NCBI RefSeq assembly: GCF_051401765.1
Contig: NW_027480438.1
Coordinates: 5,332,001 to 5,396,000, forward strand
Length of the DNA stretch: 64,000 bases
Origin: Calliopsis andreniformis
Taxonomy: Eukaryota > Arthropoda > Insecta > Hymenoptera > Andrenidae
Reading direction: 5' to 3'
The notes under the pieces were generated by a model, which worked only from the letters and a program-made list of their open reading frames with translations, was not told the origin of the DNA and made no database searches. A program made the translations under genes and the position numbers. Below are positions 52,801 through 64,000 of the stretch, in pieces; position 1 is the stretch's first letter; every line of letters begins with the position of its first letter.

Positions 52801-53576
52801 CCATTCTTCAATCTTCAAATCTCAATCCACAAACATTAATTCTCATCACTCAACCCTCAACACTCAGTCCTCAATCTTCAATCCTCAATCCTCAATCCGC
52901 ACTCTTGAATCCTCAATACTCAATCTTCAATCCTCAATCCTCAATTCTCAATCCTCAACACTCAATCCTCAATCCTCAATCCCCAATCCTCAATCTTCAA
53001 TCCTCTATCCTCAATCCTCAATCCTCAATCTCCAATCCTCAACCTTCAATACTCAATACTCAATCTTCAATCCTCAATCCTCAATTGTCAGTCCTCAATC
53101 CTCAATCCTCAATCCTCAATCCTCAATCTTCTATCCTCAATACTCAATCTGCAATCCTCAATTCTCAATCCTCAATCCTCAATCATCCATCTTCAATCCT
53201 CAATACTCAATCTTCAACACTCAATCTTCAATCCTCAATCCTCAATCCTCATTCTTCAATCCTCAACACCCAATCCTCAATCTTCAATCCTCAATCCTCA
53301 ATCCTCAATTCTCAATCCTCAATCTTCAATCATCAATATTCGATATTCAATCCTCAATCCTCAATCCTCTATCCTCAATCCTCAATCCTGAATGTTCAAT
53401 CCTCAATACCCAATCCTCAATCTTCAATCCTCAATACTCAATCCTCAATACTGAATCCTCAATCCTGAATCCTCAATCTTCAGCCCTCAGTCCTCAACAA
53501 TCAATTGTCAGCCCTCAATCCTCAAAATAATATACCCAATTCACAGTTTTCAATACTCAATCCCCAATCTTCAATC
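46880..53576 (+). repeat. Right higher-order block, copy 1 (6.7 kb)
   Basis: It aligns with 54,937-63,514. The offset is 8,057 up to about 47,575 and then 9,533 after a 1,476-bp absence in this copy. It becomes 9,540 near 50,000 (one heptamer), 9,833 after 50,240 (293 bp absent) and 9,938 after about 51,500 (105 bp, 15 heptamers absent). Those four differences add up to the 1,881-bp length difference of the two copies. Within aligned parts the text is almost identical, including rare marks such as AATTCTTTAATCC, CAATGGTCAATCC, CAATTATGAATG and CCGCACTCTTG. Confidence 0.9.
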
Positions 53577-54936
53577 ATAAAATCTCAATCCACAAACATC
53601 AATTCTCATCACTCAACTCTCGACACTCAGTCCCCAATCCTCAATCTTCAACCCTCAATCCTCAATCCTCAATCCTCAATCCTCAATTGTCAATCTTCAA
53701 CCCTCAATACTCAATCTTCAATCCTCAATCCTCAACCGTCAACCCTCAATTCCCAATCCTCAATCTTCAATCCTCAATCCTCAATCCTGAATCCTCAATC
53801 CTCAATACCAAATCCTCAATCCTCAATCCTCGATCCTCAATCTTCAATCTTCAATCCTCAATCCTCAATTCCCAATCCACAATCCTGAATCCTCAGACCT
53901 CAAGCATCAATACCCAACCCTCTGTCCTCGTCCTCAATCCTCAATCTTCTATCCTCAATACTCAATCTTCAATCCTCAATCATCAATTCTCAATCCTCAA
54001 TACTCAATCCTCAATCGTCAATCCTCAATTCCCAATCCTCAATCTTCAATCCTCAATCCACAATATTCAATCCTCAATCCTCAACCCTCAGACCCCAATC
54101 CTCAATCTTCAATCCTCAATACTCAATTTTCAATCCTCAATCCTCAATCCTCTATCCTCAATCCTCAATCCTCTATCCTCAATCCTCAATCCAGAATGTT
54201 CAATCCTCAATACACAATCCTCAATCTTCAATCCTCAATACTCAATCCTCAATCCTCAATCCTGAATTTTCAATCCTCAATCCTCAATCTTCAATCCTCA
54301 ATTCTCAATCCTCAGTCCTCAATCCTCAGTCCTCAATCCACAACTCTCAATCCTCAGTCCTGAAACCTCAATCCCGAATCCTCAATCCTGAATCCGCAAA
54401 CTTCAGTCCTCAGTCCTCAACAATCAATTGTGAATCCTCAATCCTCGATAGAATATCCTCAATTCACAGTTTTCAATACTCAATCCCCATTCTTCAATCT
54501 TCAAATCTCAATCCACAAACATTAATTCTCATCACTCAACCCTCAACACTCAGTCCTCAATCTTCAATCCTCAATCCTCAATCCGCAATCTTGAATCCTC
54601 AATACTCAATCTTCAATCCTCAATCCTCAATTCTCAATCCTCAACACTCAATCCTCAATCGTCAATCCTCAATCCCCAATCCTCAATCTTCAATCCTCTA
54701 TCCACAATCCTCAATCCTCGATCCTCAATCCTCAGTCTTCAATACTCAATACTCAACCTTCAATTCTCAATCCTCAATCCTCAGTCCTCAATCCTCAATC
54801 CTCAATCCTCAATCCTCAATCTTCAATCCTCAATACTCAATCTGCAATCCTCAACCCTCAATCATCAATCCTAATTCGTCACTCCTCAATACCCAATCCT
54901 CAATCTTGAATCCTCAATACTCAATCTTCAATCCCC
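53577..54936 (+). repeat. Linker between the two right blocks
   Basis: Satellite throughout. It starts at CAATCATAAAATCTC, continues through CAATTGTCAATCTTCAACCC and CAACCGTCAACCC (53,728), and then matches 33.0-34.0 kb and 44.5-45.4 kb (CCTCTGTCCTCGTCC, CAGACCCCAATCC, ATTGTGAATCC and the core at 54,449). It includes a doubled TCCTCTATCCTCAATCC near 54,150-54,190 that the related copies have once. Confidence 0.82.
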
Positions 54937-57900
54937 AATCTTCAATCCTCTATCCTCAATCCTCAATCCTCAATCCTCAATCCTCAATCCTCAATGTTCA
55001 ATACTCAATACTCAATCTTCAATCCTCAATCCTCAATCCTCAGTCCTCAATCCTCAATCCTCAATCCTCAATCCTCAATCTTCTATCCTCAATACTCAAT
55101 CTGCAATCCTCAATCCTCAATCCTCAATCCTAATTCGTCACTCCTCAAACCTCAACCCTCAACACTCAGACATCAACCACAATCCTCAATCCTCAATCCT
55201 CAGTCATCAATCCTCAACACTCAATCCTCAATCCTCAATCCTCAATCCTCAATAACCAATCCTCAATCCTCAATCCTCAATCCTCAATCCTCAATCCTCA
55301 ATCCTCACTCCTCAATCCTCAGTCCTCAAACATCAATCCTGAATCCTCAATCCTGAATCCTCAATCTTCAGCCCTCAGTCTTCAACAGTCAGTTGACAAT
55401 CCTCAATCCACAATAGAATATCACCAATTCACAGTTTTCAATACTCAATACTCAATCTGCAATCTTCAAGTCTCTATCCACAAACATCAATTCTTGTCAG
55501 TCAACCCTCAACACTCAGTCCCCAACCATCAATTTTCAAACCTCAATCCTCAATCCTCAATCCTCAATCCTCAATACCTTCAATCCTCAATGCTCAATCT
55601 TCAACCCTCATCCTCAATCCTCAATCCTCGATCCTCAATCCTCAATCCTCAATCTTCAATCCTCAATACTCAATCTTTAATCCTCAATCCTCAGTCCTCA
55701 AACCTCAATTCTGAGTCCTCAGTCCTGAATCCTCAACCTTCAGCCCTCAGTCCTCAACAATCAGTTGTCAATCCTCAGTCCTCAATAGAATATCCTCAAT
55801 TCACAGCTATCAATACTCAATACTCAATCTGCAATCTTCAAATCTCTATCCACAGACATCAATTCTCATCACTCAACCCTCAACACTCAGTCCTCAATGA
55901 TCAACCCTCAATCCTCAATTCTCTATCTTCAATCCTCAATACTGAATCTTCAATCCTAAATCCTCAATCCTCAATCCTCAATCCTCAATCCTCAATCTTC
56001 AATCCTCAGTCCGCAATCCTCAATCTTCAATCCTCAATCCTCAATCTTCAGCCCTCTGTCCTCAGCAATCAGTTGTCAATCCTCAATCCTCAATACAACA
56101 TCATCAATTCACAGTTTTCAATACTCAATACTAAATCTGCAATCTTCAAATCTCTATCCACAAACATCAATGCTCATCACTCAACCCTCAACACTCCGTC
56201 CCCAATCCTCAATCTTCAATCCTCAATCTTCCATCCTCAATCATCAATCCACGATACCCAAGCCTCAGTCTTCAATCCTCAATCTTCAATCCTCAATCCT
56301 CAATCCTCAATTCGCAATCCTCAATCCTCAATCCTCAGACCTCAAGCATCAGTACCCAACCCTCAGTCCTCGTCCTCAATCCACAACCCTCAATCCTCAA
56401 TCCTCAATCTTCAATCATCAATATTAAACCTTCAATCCTCAATCCACAATCCTCAATCCTCAACCCTCAATCCTCAGTCCTGAAACCTCAATCCCGAATC
56501 CGCAATCCTGAATCCGCAAACTTCAGTCCTCAGTCCTCAACAATCAATAGTCAATCCTCAATCCTCAATAGAATATCCTCAATTCACAGTTTTCAATACT
56601 CAATCCCCATTCTTCAATCTTCAAATCTCAATCCACAAACATCAATTCTCATCACTCAGCCCTCAACACTCAGTCCTCAATCTTCAACCCTCAATCCTCA
56701 ATCCTCAATCTTGAATCCTCAATACTCAATCTTCAATCCTCAATCCTCAATTCTCAATCCTCAACACTCAATCCTCAATCGTCAATCCTCAATCCCCAAT
56801 CCTCAATCTTCAATCCTCTATCCTCAATCCTCAATACTCAATCCTCAATCCTCAGTCCTCAATCTTCAATACTCAATACTCAATCTTCAATCCTCAATCC
56901 TCAATCCTCAGTCCTCAATCCTCAATCCTCAATCCTCAATCCTCAATCTTCTATCCTCAATACTCAATCTGCAATCCTCAATCCTCAATCCTCAATCCTC
57001 AATCCTAATTCGTCACTCCTCGAAACCCAGTCCTCAATCTTCAATCCTCAATCCTCAATCCTCAATTCTCAATACTCAATCCTCAATCCTCAATCCTCAA
57101 TTTTCAATCCTCAATCCTAAATCCTCAATCTTCAATCCTCAATACTCAATCTTCAATCCTCAATCCTCAATTCTCAATCCTCAATACTCAATCCTCAATC
57201 GTCAATCCTCAATTCCCAATCCTCAATCTTCAATCCTCAATCCTCAATCTTCAATCCTTAATCCTCAATCCTCAATCCCCAATCCTCAATCTTCAATCCT
57301 CAATACTCAATCTTCAATCCTCAATCCTCAATCCTCAATCCTCAATCCTCAATCCTCAATCCTCAATCTTCAATCCTCAATACTCAATCTTCAACCCTCA
57401 ATCTTCAATCCTCAATCCTGAATCCTCATTCTTCAATCCTCATCACCAAATCCTCAATCCTCAATCTTCAATCCTCAATACTCAATCTTCAATCCTCAAT
57501 CCTCAATCCTGAACCGCCAATCCTCAATCCTCAATCCTCAATCGTCAATCTCCAATCCTGAATTGTCAATCTTCAATCCTCAATCCTCAATCCTCAATCC
57601 TCAATCCTCATTCTTCAATCCCCAATACCCAATCCTCAATCTTCAATCCTCAATCTTCAATCCTCAATCCTCAATCCTCAATTCGCAATTATCAATCGTC
57701 AATCCTCAGACATCAAGCATCAATACCCAACCCTCAGTCCTCGTCCTCAATCCACAACCCTCAATCCTCAATCCTCAATCTTCAATCATCAATATTAAAC
57801 CTTCAATCCTCAATCCACGATCCTCAATCCTCAACCCTCAATCCTCAGTCCTGAATCATCAATCCCGAATACTCAATCCTGAATCCGCAAACTTCAGTCC

Positions 57901-60900
57901 TCCGTCCTCAACAATCAATAGTCAATCCTCAATCCTCAATAGAATATCCTCAATTCACAGTTTTCAATACTCAACCCCATTCTTCAATCTTCAAATCTCA
58001 ATCCACAAACAACAATTCTCATCACTCAGCCCTCAACACTCAGACCTCAATCTTCAACCCTCAATCCTCAATCCTCCATCTTGAATCCTCAATACTCAAT
58101 CTTCAATCCTCAATCCTCAATCCTCAGTCCTCAATCCTCAATCCTCAATCCTCAATCCTAAATCTTCTATCCTCAATACTCAATCTGCAATCCTCAATCC
58201 TCAATCCTCAATCCTCAATCCTAATTCGTCACTCCTCGAAACCCAGTCCTCAATCTTCAATCCTCAATCCTCAATCCTCAATTCTCAATCCTCAATCCTC
58301 AATCCTCAATCCTCAATTTTCAATCCTCAATCCTAAATCCTCAATCTTCAATCCTCAATACTCAATCTTCAATCCTCAATCCTCAATTCTCAGTCCTCAA
58401 TACTCAATCCTCAATGGTCAATCCTCAATTCCCAATCCTCAATCTTCAATCCTCAATCCTCAATCCTCAATCTTGAATCCTCAATACTCAATCTTCAATC
58501 CTCAATCCTCAATTCTCAGTCCGCAACACTCAATCCTCAATCGTCAATCCTCAATCCCCAATCCTCAATCTTCAATCCTCTATCCTCAACCCTCAATCCT
58601 CAATCTCCAATCCTCTATCTTCAATACTCAATACTCAATCTTCAATCCTCAATCCTCAATCCTCAGTCCTCAATCCTCAATCCTCAATCCTCAATTCTTT
58701 AATCCTCAATCCTCAATCCTCAATCCTCAATCCTCAATCGTCAATCCTCAATTCCCATATCTCAATCCAGAATGTTCAATCCTCAATGCCCAATCCTCAA
58801 TCTTCAATCCTCAATACTCAATGCTCAATCCTCAATCCTCAATCCTCAGTCATCAATCCTCAATTCTCAATCCTCAATCCTCAATCCTCAGACCTCAAAC
58901 ATCAATACTCAACACTCAGCCCTCGTCCGCAATCCACAACCCTCAATCCTCAATCCTCAATCTTCAATCATCAATATTCAATCTTCAATCCTCAATCCTC
59001 AATCCTCTATCCTCAATCCTCAATCCTGAATGTTCAATCCTCATTACCCAATCCTCAACCTTCAATCCTCATTCCTCAATCCTCAATCCTCAAACCTCAA
59101 TCCTCAGTCCTGAAACCTCAATACCGAATCCTCAATCCTGAATCCTCAATCTTCAGCCCTCAGTCCTCAACAATCAATTGTCAATCCTCAATCCTCAATA
59201 GAATATCCTCAATTCACAGTTTTCAATACTCAATCCCCATTCTTCAATCTTCAAATCTCAATCCACAAACATCAATTCTCATCACTCAACCCTCAACACT
59301 CAGTCCTCAATCTTCATTCCTCAATCCTTAATCCTCAATTTTCAATCCTCAATACTCAATCTTCAATCCTCAATCCTCAATTCTCAATCCTCAATCCTCA
59401 ATCCTCAATCCTCAATCCTCAATCTACAATCCTCAATACTCAATCTTCAACTCTCAACCTTCATTCCTCAATACTCTATCCTCATTCTTCAATCCTCAAC
59501 ACCGAATCCTCAATCTTCAATCCTCAAACATCAATCCTCAATTCTCAATCCTCAATCCTCAATCCTCAGACCTCAAACATCAATACTCAACCCTCAGTCC
59601 TCGTCCGCAATCCACAACACTCAATCCTCAATCCTCAATCCTTAATCTTCAATCATGAATATTCAATCTTCAATCCTCAATCCTCAATCCTCTATCCTCA
59701 ATTCTCAATTATGAATGTTCAATACTCAATACCCTATCCTCAATATTCAATCCTCAATCCTCAACCGTCAACCCTCAATTCCCAATCCTCAATCTTCAAT
59801 CCTCAATCCTCAATCCTGAATCCTCAATCCTCAATACCAAATCCTCAATCCTCAATCCTCGATCCTCAATCTTCAATCTTCAATCCTCAATCCTCAATTC
59901 CCAATCCTCAATTCCCAATCCTCAATCCTGAATCCTCAGACCTCAAGCATCAATACCCAACCCTCTGTCCTCGTCCTCAATCCTCAATCTTCTATCCTCA
60001 ATACTCAATCTTCAATCCTCAATCCTCAATTCTCAATCCTCAATACTCAATCCTCAATCGTCAATCCTCAATTCCCAATCCTCAATCTTCAATCCTCAAT
60101 CCACAATATTCAATCCTCAATCCTCAACCCTCAGACCCCAATCCTCAATCTTCAATCCAAAATACTCAATTTTCAATCCTCAATCCTCTATCCTCAATCC
60201 TCAATCCTGAATGTTCAATCCTCAATACACAATCCTCAATCTTCTATCCTCAATACTCAATCCTCAATCCTCAATCCTGAATTTTCAATCCTCAATCCTC
60301 AATCTTCAATCCTCAATTCTCAATCCTCAATCCTCAATCCTCAGTCCTCAATCCACAACTCTCAATCCTCAGTCCTGAAACCTCAATCCCGAATCCTCAA
60401 TCCTGAATCCGCAAACTTCAGTCCTCAGTCCTCAACAATCAATTGTGAATCCTCAATCCTCAATAGAATATCCTCAATTCACAGTTTTCAATACTCAATC
60501 CCCATTCTTCAATCTTCAAATCTCAATCCACAAACATTAATTCTCATCACTCAACCCTCAACACTCAGTCCTCAATCTTCAATCCTCAATCCTCAATCCG
60601 CAATCTTGAATCCTCAATACTCAATCTTCAATCCTCAATCCTCAATTCTCAATCCTCAACACTCAATCCTCAATCGTCAATCCTCAATCCCCAATCCTCA
60701 ATCTTCAATCCTCTATCCACAATCCTCAATCCTCGATCCTCAATCCTCAATCTTCAATACTCAATACTCAACCTTCAATCCTCAATCCTCAATCCTCAGT
60801 CCTCAATCCCCAATCCTCAATCCTCAATCCTCAATCTTCAATCCTCAATACTCAATCTGCAATCCTCAACCCTCAATCATCAATCCTAATTCGTCACTCC

Positions 60901-63514
60901 TCAATACCCAATCCTCAATCTTCAATCCTCAATCCTCAATCCTCAATTCCAATCCTGAATCCTCAAACCTCAATCCTCAATCTTCAATCCTCAATCCTCA
61001 ATCCTCAATTCTCAGTCCTCAATCCTCAATCCTCAATCCTCAATACTCAACCCTCAATCCTCAGTCCAGAAACATCAATACCGAATCCTCAATCCTGAAT
61101 CCTCAATCTTCAGCCCTCAGTCCTCAACAATCAATTGTCAATCCTCAATCCTCAATAGAATATCCTCAATTCACAGTTTTCAATACTCAATCCCCATTCT
61201 TCAATCTTCAAATCTAAATCCACAGACATCAATTCTCATCACTCAACCCTCAACACTCAGTCCTCTATCTTCAATCCTCAATCCTAAATCCTCAATTCTC
61301 AACCCTTAATCCTCAATCCTCAATCCTCAATCTTCAATCCTCAATACTCAATCTTCAATACTCAATCCTCAATCCTCAATCCTCTATCCTCAATCCTCAA
61401 TCGTCAATCCTCAATTCCCAATCCTCAATCTTCAATCCTCAACCCTCAATCTTCAATCCTCAATCATCAATCCTCAAGTTTCAATCCTCAATACTCAGTC
61501 TTCAATCCTCAATCCTCAATCCTCAATCCTCAATCCTCAATCCTCAATCCTCAATCCTCAACCCTCAATCCTCAGTCCTGAAACCTCAATCCCGAATCCT
61601 CAATCCTGAATCCGCAAACTTCAGTCCTCAGTCCTCAACACTCAATTTTCAATCCTGAATCCTCAATCTACAATCCAGAATACACAATCTTCAACTCTCA
61701 ACCTTCATTCCTCAATACTCTATCCTCATTCTTCAATCCTCAACTCCGAATCCTCAATCTTCAATCCTCAATCATCAATCCTCAATTCTCAATCCTCAAT
61801 CCTCAATCCTCAGACCTCAAACATCAATACTCAACCCTCAGTCCTCGTCCGCAATCCACAACACTCAATCCTCAATCCTCAATCCTTAATCTTCAATCAT
61901 CAATATTCAATCTTCAATCCTCAATCCTCAATCCTCTATCCTCAATCCTCAATCCTGAATGTTCAATACTCAATACCCAATCCTCAATATTCAATCCTCA
62001 ATCCTCAACCGTCAACCCTCAATTCCCAATCCTCAATCTTCAATCCTCAATCCTCAATCCTGAATCCTCAATCCTCAATACCAAATCCTCAATCCTCAAA
62101 CCTCGATCCTCAATCTTCAATCTTCAATCCTCAATCCTCAATTCCCAATCCTCAATCCTGAATCCTCAGACCTCAAGCATCAATACCCAACCCTCTGTCC
62201 TCGTCCTCAATCCTCAATCTTCTATCCTCAATACTCAATCATCAATCCTCAATCCTCAATTCTCAATCCTCAATACTCAATCCTCAATCGTCAATCCTCA
62301 ATTCCCAATCCTCAATCTTCAATCCTCAATCCACAATATTCAATCCTCAATCCTCAACCCTCAGACCCCAATCCTCAATCTTCAATCCTCAATACTCAAT
62401 TTTCAATCCTCAATCCTCAATCCTCTATCCTCAATCCTCAATCCTGAATGTTCAATCCTCAATACACAATCCTCAATCTTCAATCCTCAATACTCAATCC
62501 TCAATCCTCAATCCTGAATTTTCAATCCTCAATCCTCAATCTTCAATCCTCAATTCTCAATCCTCAATCCTCAATCCTCAGTCCTCAATCCACAACTCTC
62601 AATCCTCAGTCCTGAAACCTCAATCCCGAATCCTCAATCCTGAATCCGCAAACTTCAGTCCTCAGTCCTCAACAATCAATTGTGAATCCTCAATCCTCAA
62701 TAGAATATCCTCAATTCACAGTTTTCAATACTCAATCCCCATTCTTCAATCTTCAAATCTCAATCCACAAACATTAATTCTCATCACTCAACCCTCAACA
62801 CTCAGTCCTCAATCTTCAATCCTCAATCCTCAATCCGCACTCTTGAATCCTCAATACTCAATCTTCAATCCTCAATCCTCAATTCTCAATCCTCAACACT
62901 CAATCCTCAATCCTCAATCCCCAATCCTCAATCTTCAATCCTCTATCCTCAATCCTCAATCTTCAATCTCCAATCCTCAACCTTCAATACTCAATACTCA
63001 ATCTTCAATCCCCAATCCTCAATCGTCAGTCCTCAATCCTCAATCCTCAATCCTCAATCCTCAATCTTCTATCCTCAATACTCAATCTGCAATCCTCAAT
63101 TCTCAATCCTCAATCCTCAATCATCCATCTTCAATCCTCAATACTCAATCTTCAACACTCAATCTTCAATCCTCAATCCTCAATCCTCATTCTTCAATCC
63201 TCAACACCCAATCCTCAATCTTCAATCCTCAATCCTCAATCCTCAATTCTCAATCCTCAATCTTCAATCATCAATATTCGATATTCAATCCTCAATCCTC
63301 AATCCTCTATCCTCAATCCTCAATCCTGAATGTTCAATCCTCAATACCCAATCCTCAATCTTCAATCCTCAATACTCAATCCTCAATACTGAATCCTCAA
63401 TCCTGAATCCTCAATCTTCAGCCCTCAGTCCTCAACAATCAATTGTCAGCCCTCAATCCTCAAAATAATATACCCAATTCACAGTTTTCAATACTCAATC
63501 CCCAATCTTCAATC
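54937..63514 (+). repeat. Right higher-order block, copy 2 (8.6 kb)
   Basis: The longer partner of 46,880-53,576. It keeps the 1,476 bp at about 55,632-57,108, which are also present in the independent relative at 34.5-36.0 kb. It shares private marks with copy 1 all along (for example TTGAATCCTCAATAC at 58,473 and 60,606, and CCGCACTCTTG at 62,838). Alignment to copy 1 stops at 63,514, within CAATCTTCAATC. Confidence 0.9.
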
Positions 63515-64000
63515 CTCAATCTTCCATCCTCAATCATCAATCCACGATACCCAAGCCTCAGTCTTCAATCCTCAATCTTCAATCCTCAATCCTCAATCCT
63601 CAATTCGCAATCCTCAATCCTCAATCCTCAGACCTCAAGCATCAATACCCAACCCTCAGTCCTCGTCCTCAATCCACAACCCTCAATCCTCAATCCTCAA
63701 TCTTCAATCATCAATATTAAACCTTCAATCCTCAATCCACAATCCTCAATACTCAACCCTCAATCCTCAGTCCTGAAACCTCAATCCCGAATCCGCAATC
63801 CTGAATCCGCAAACTTCAGTCCTCAGTCCTCAACAATCAATAGTCAATCCTCAATCCTCAATAGAATATCCTCAATTCACAGTTTTCAATACTCAATCCC
63901 CATTCTTCAATCTTCAAATCTCAATCCACAAACATCAATTCTCATCACTCAGCCCTCAACACTCAGTCCTCAATCTTCAACCCTCAATCCTCAATCCTCA
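63515..64000 (+). repeat. Start of a further copy of 56.2-56.7 kb (open at window edge)
   Basis: From about 63,509 to the end the text follows 56,216-56,707 at offset 7,293. This includes the rare TCCACGATACCC (56,249 and 63,542) and the core at 63,860 matching 56,567. Differences seen: CATCAGTACCC against CATCAATACCC, and CAATCCTCAACCC against CAATACTCAACCC. The array clearly continues past the window. Confidence 0.88.

Larger units (their letters stand above)
1..64000 (+). repeat. Heptamer satellite array (TCAATCC)n filling the window
   Basis: The whole window is head-to-tail copies of a 7-bp unit, TCAATCC on the top strand and GGATTGA on the bottom. G is rare on the top strand and occurs only in variant heptamers. 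Common variants change one base: TCAATCT, TCAATAC, TCAATTC, TCAGTCC, TCAACCC, CCAATCC, TCTATCC, TGAATCC, TCAATCG. Perfect runs are short; one of the longest is near 734-800. Occasional 6-mers and 8-mers shift the phase. I saw no inverted stretch, unique sequence, transposon, tRNA-like or rRNA-like segment. Such arrays are known from eukaryotic heterochromatin (7-bp satellites occur, for example, in the Drosophila virilis group, with different sequences); the host lineage here is not identifiable. Strand is given for the C-rich reading. Confidence 0.98.

Noticed and set aside
53500..53600. AAAATAATATACCC segment as an inserted AT-rich element
   Set aside because: It is in register with the common cassette (it replaces TAGAATATCC), recurs at 25,787, 27,515 and 63,464 within duplicated blocks, and is only a few bases long.
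30435..57520. TGAACCGCC strings as promoter or regulatory boxes
   Set aside because: The four occurrences (30,435, 36,444, 47,978, 57,511) are explained by duplication of the surrounding block, and nothing transcribed lies nearby.
46880..63514. Link between the 1,881-bp length difference of the right blocks and the 1,881-bp period at 37-40 kb
   Set aside because: The first is the sum of four separate differences (1,476, 7, 293 and 105 bp) at different places; the second is a single duplication offset. The equal number looks like coincidence.
1..64000. CRISPR array (regular repeats with spacers)
   Set aside because: The repeats are 7 bp and contiguous. The larger cassettes are irregularly spaced and the material between them is the same satellite, with no unique spacers and no cas genes.
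1..64000. Telomeric repeat tract
   Set aside because: A 7-bp unit recalls TTTAGGG, but GGATTGA is not a telomere motif I know. The units are highly variable and organised in kilobase blocks, unlike telomerase products. An interstitial or subtelomeric location cannot be excluded.
1..64000. Bottom-strand genes
   Set aside because: GGATTGA yields TGA every 21 nt in each frame. No bottom-strand frame of useful length is open, and no other gene signature was seen.

Overview
This 64 kb window is, as far as I can read it, one unbroken block of tandemly repeated satellite DNA. The basic unit is a 7-bp monomer, top strand TCAATCC (equivalently AATCCTC), bottom strand GGATTGA. Every stretch I read, first base to last, is this heptamer or a point-mutated version in the same head-to-tail orientation. 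I found no credible protein gene, RNA gene, mobile element, CRISPR array or unique sequence. A megascale, strand-uniform, layered short satellite points to eukaryotic heterochromatin (centromeric, pericentromeric, subtelomeric or sex-chromosome). The species cannot be told from the sequence.

There are three levels of order. (1) Heptamers: perfect runs are short (up to about ten units); most heptamers carry one substitution, and phase is broken only by occasional 6-mers and 8-mers. (2) Cassettes: about 100-200 bp runs of heavily substituted heptamers, recognisable as fixed 'words'. The commonest (around TAGAATATCC) recurs roughly 75 times, others 5 to 21 times. (3) Higher-order blocks of 0.4 to 10 kb, duplicated in tandem or at a distance with near-identity, while neighbouring heptamers differ widely.

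Layout: 1-6,591 is repeated at 13,451-20,041 (offset 13,450). 6,592-13,450 lies between and holds smaller duplications (1,501, 419, 3,468 and 274 bp offsets). From about 19.8 kb come consecutive tandem pairs: a 2.4/2.26 kb pair (19,785-24,440) and a 1,728-bp pair (24,278-27,733). 27.7-37 kb is a mosaic of blocks found elsewhere. 37,057-40,031 holds a 1,881-bp offset pair, 40,277-43,268 a 1,496-bp pair, and 43,309-46,885 a 2.1-2.26 kb offset pair. 46,880-53,576 is repeated at 54,937-63,514 with four length differences, and the last 486 bp switch to a copy of 56.2-56.7 kb.

Two cassette domains meet near 20 kb: two cassettes are confined to 1-18 kb, and one with 21 copies to 20.3-60.9 kb. The long open frames on the top strand are a by-product of the heptamer: it has no stop in any frame and translates as the heptapeptide SILNPQS, while the bottom strand has TGA every 21 nt in every frame. 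I therefore call no CDS. The biology here is repeat evolution (amplification, unequal exchange, deletion between copies). The best observations are mosaic junctions whose direction can be inferred from a third copy.
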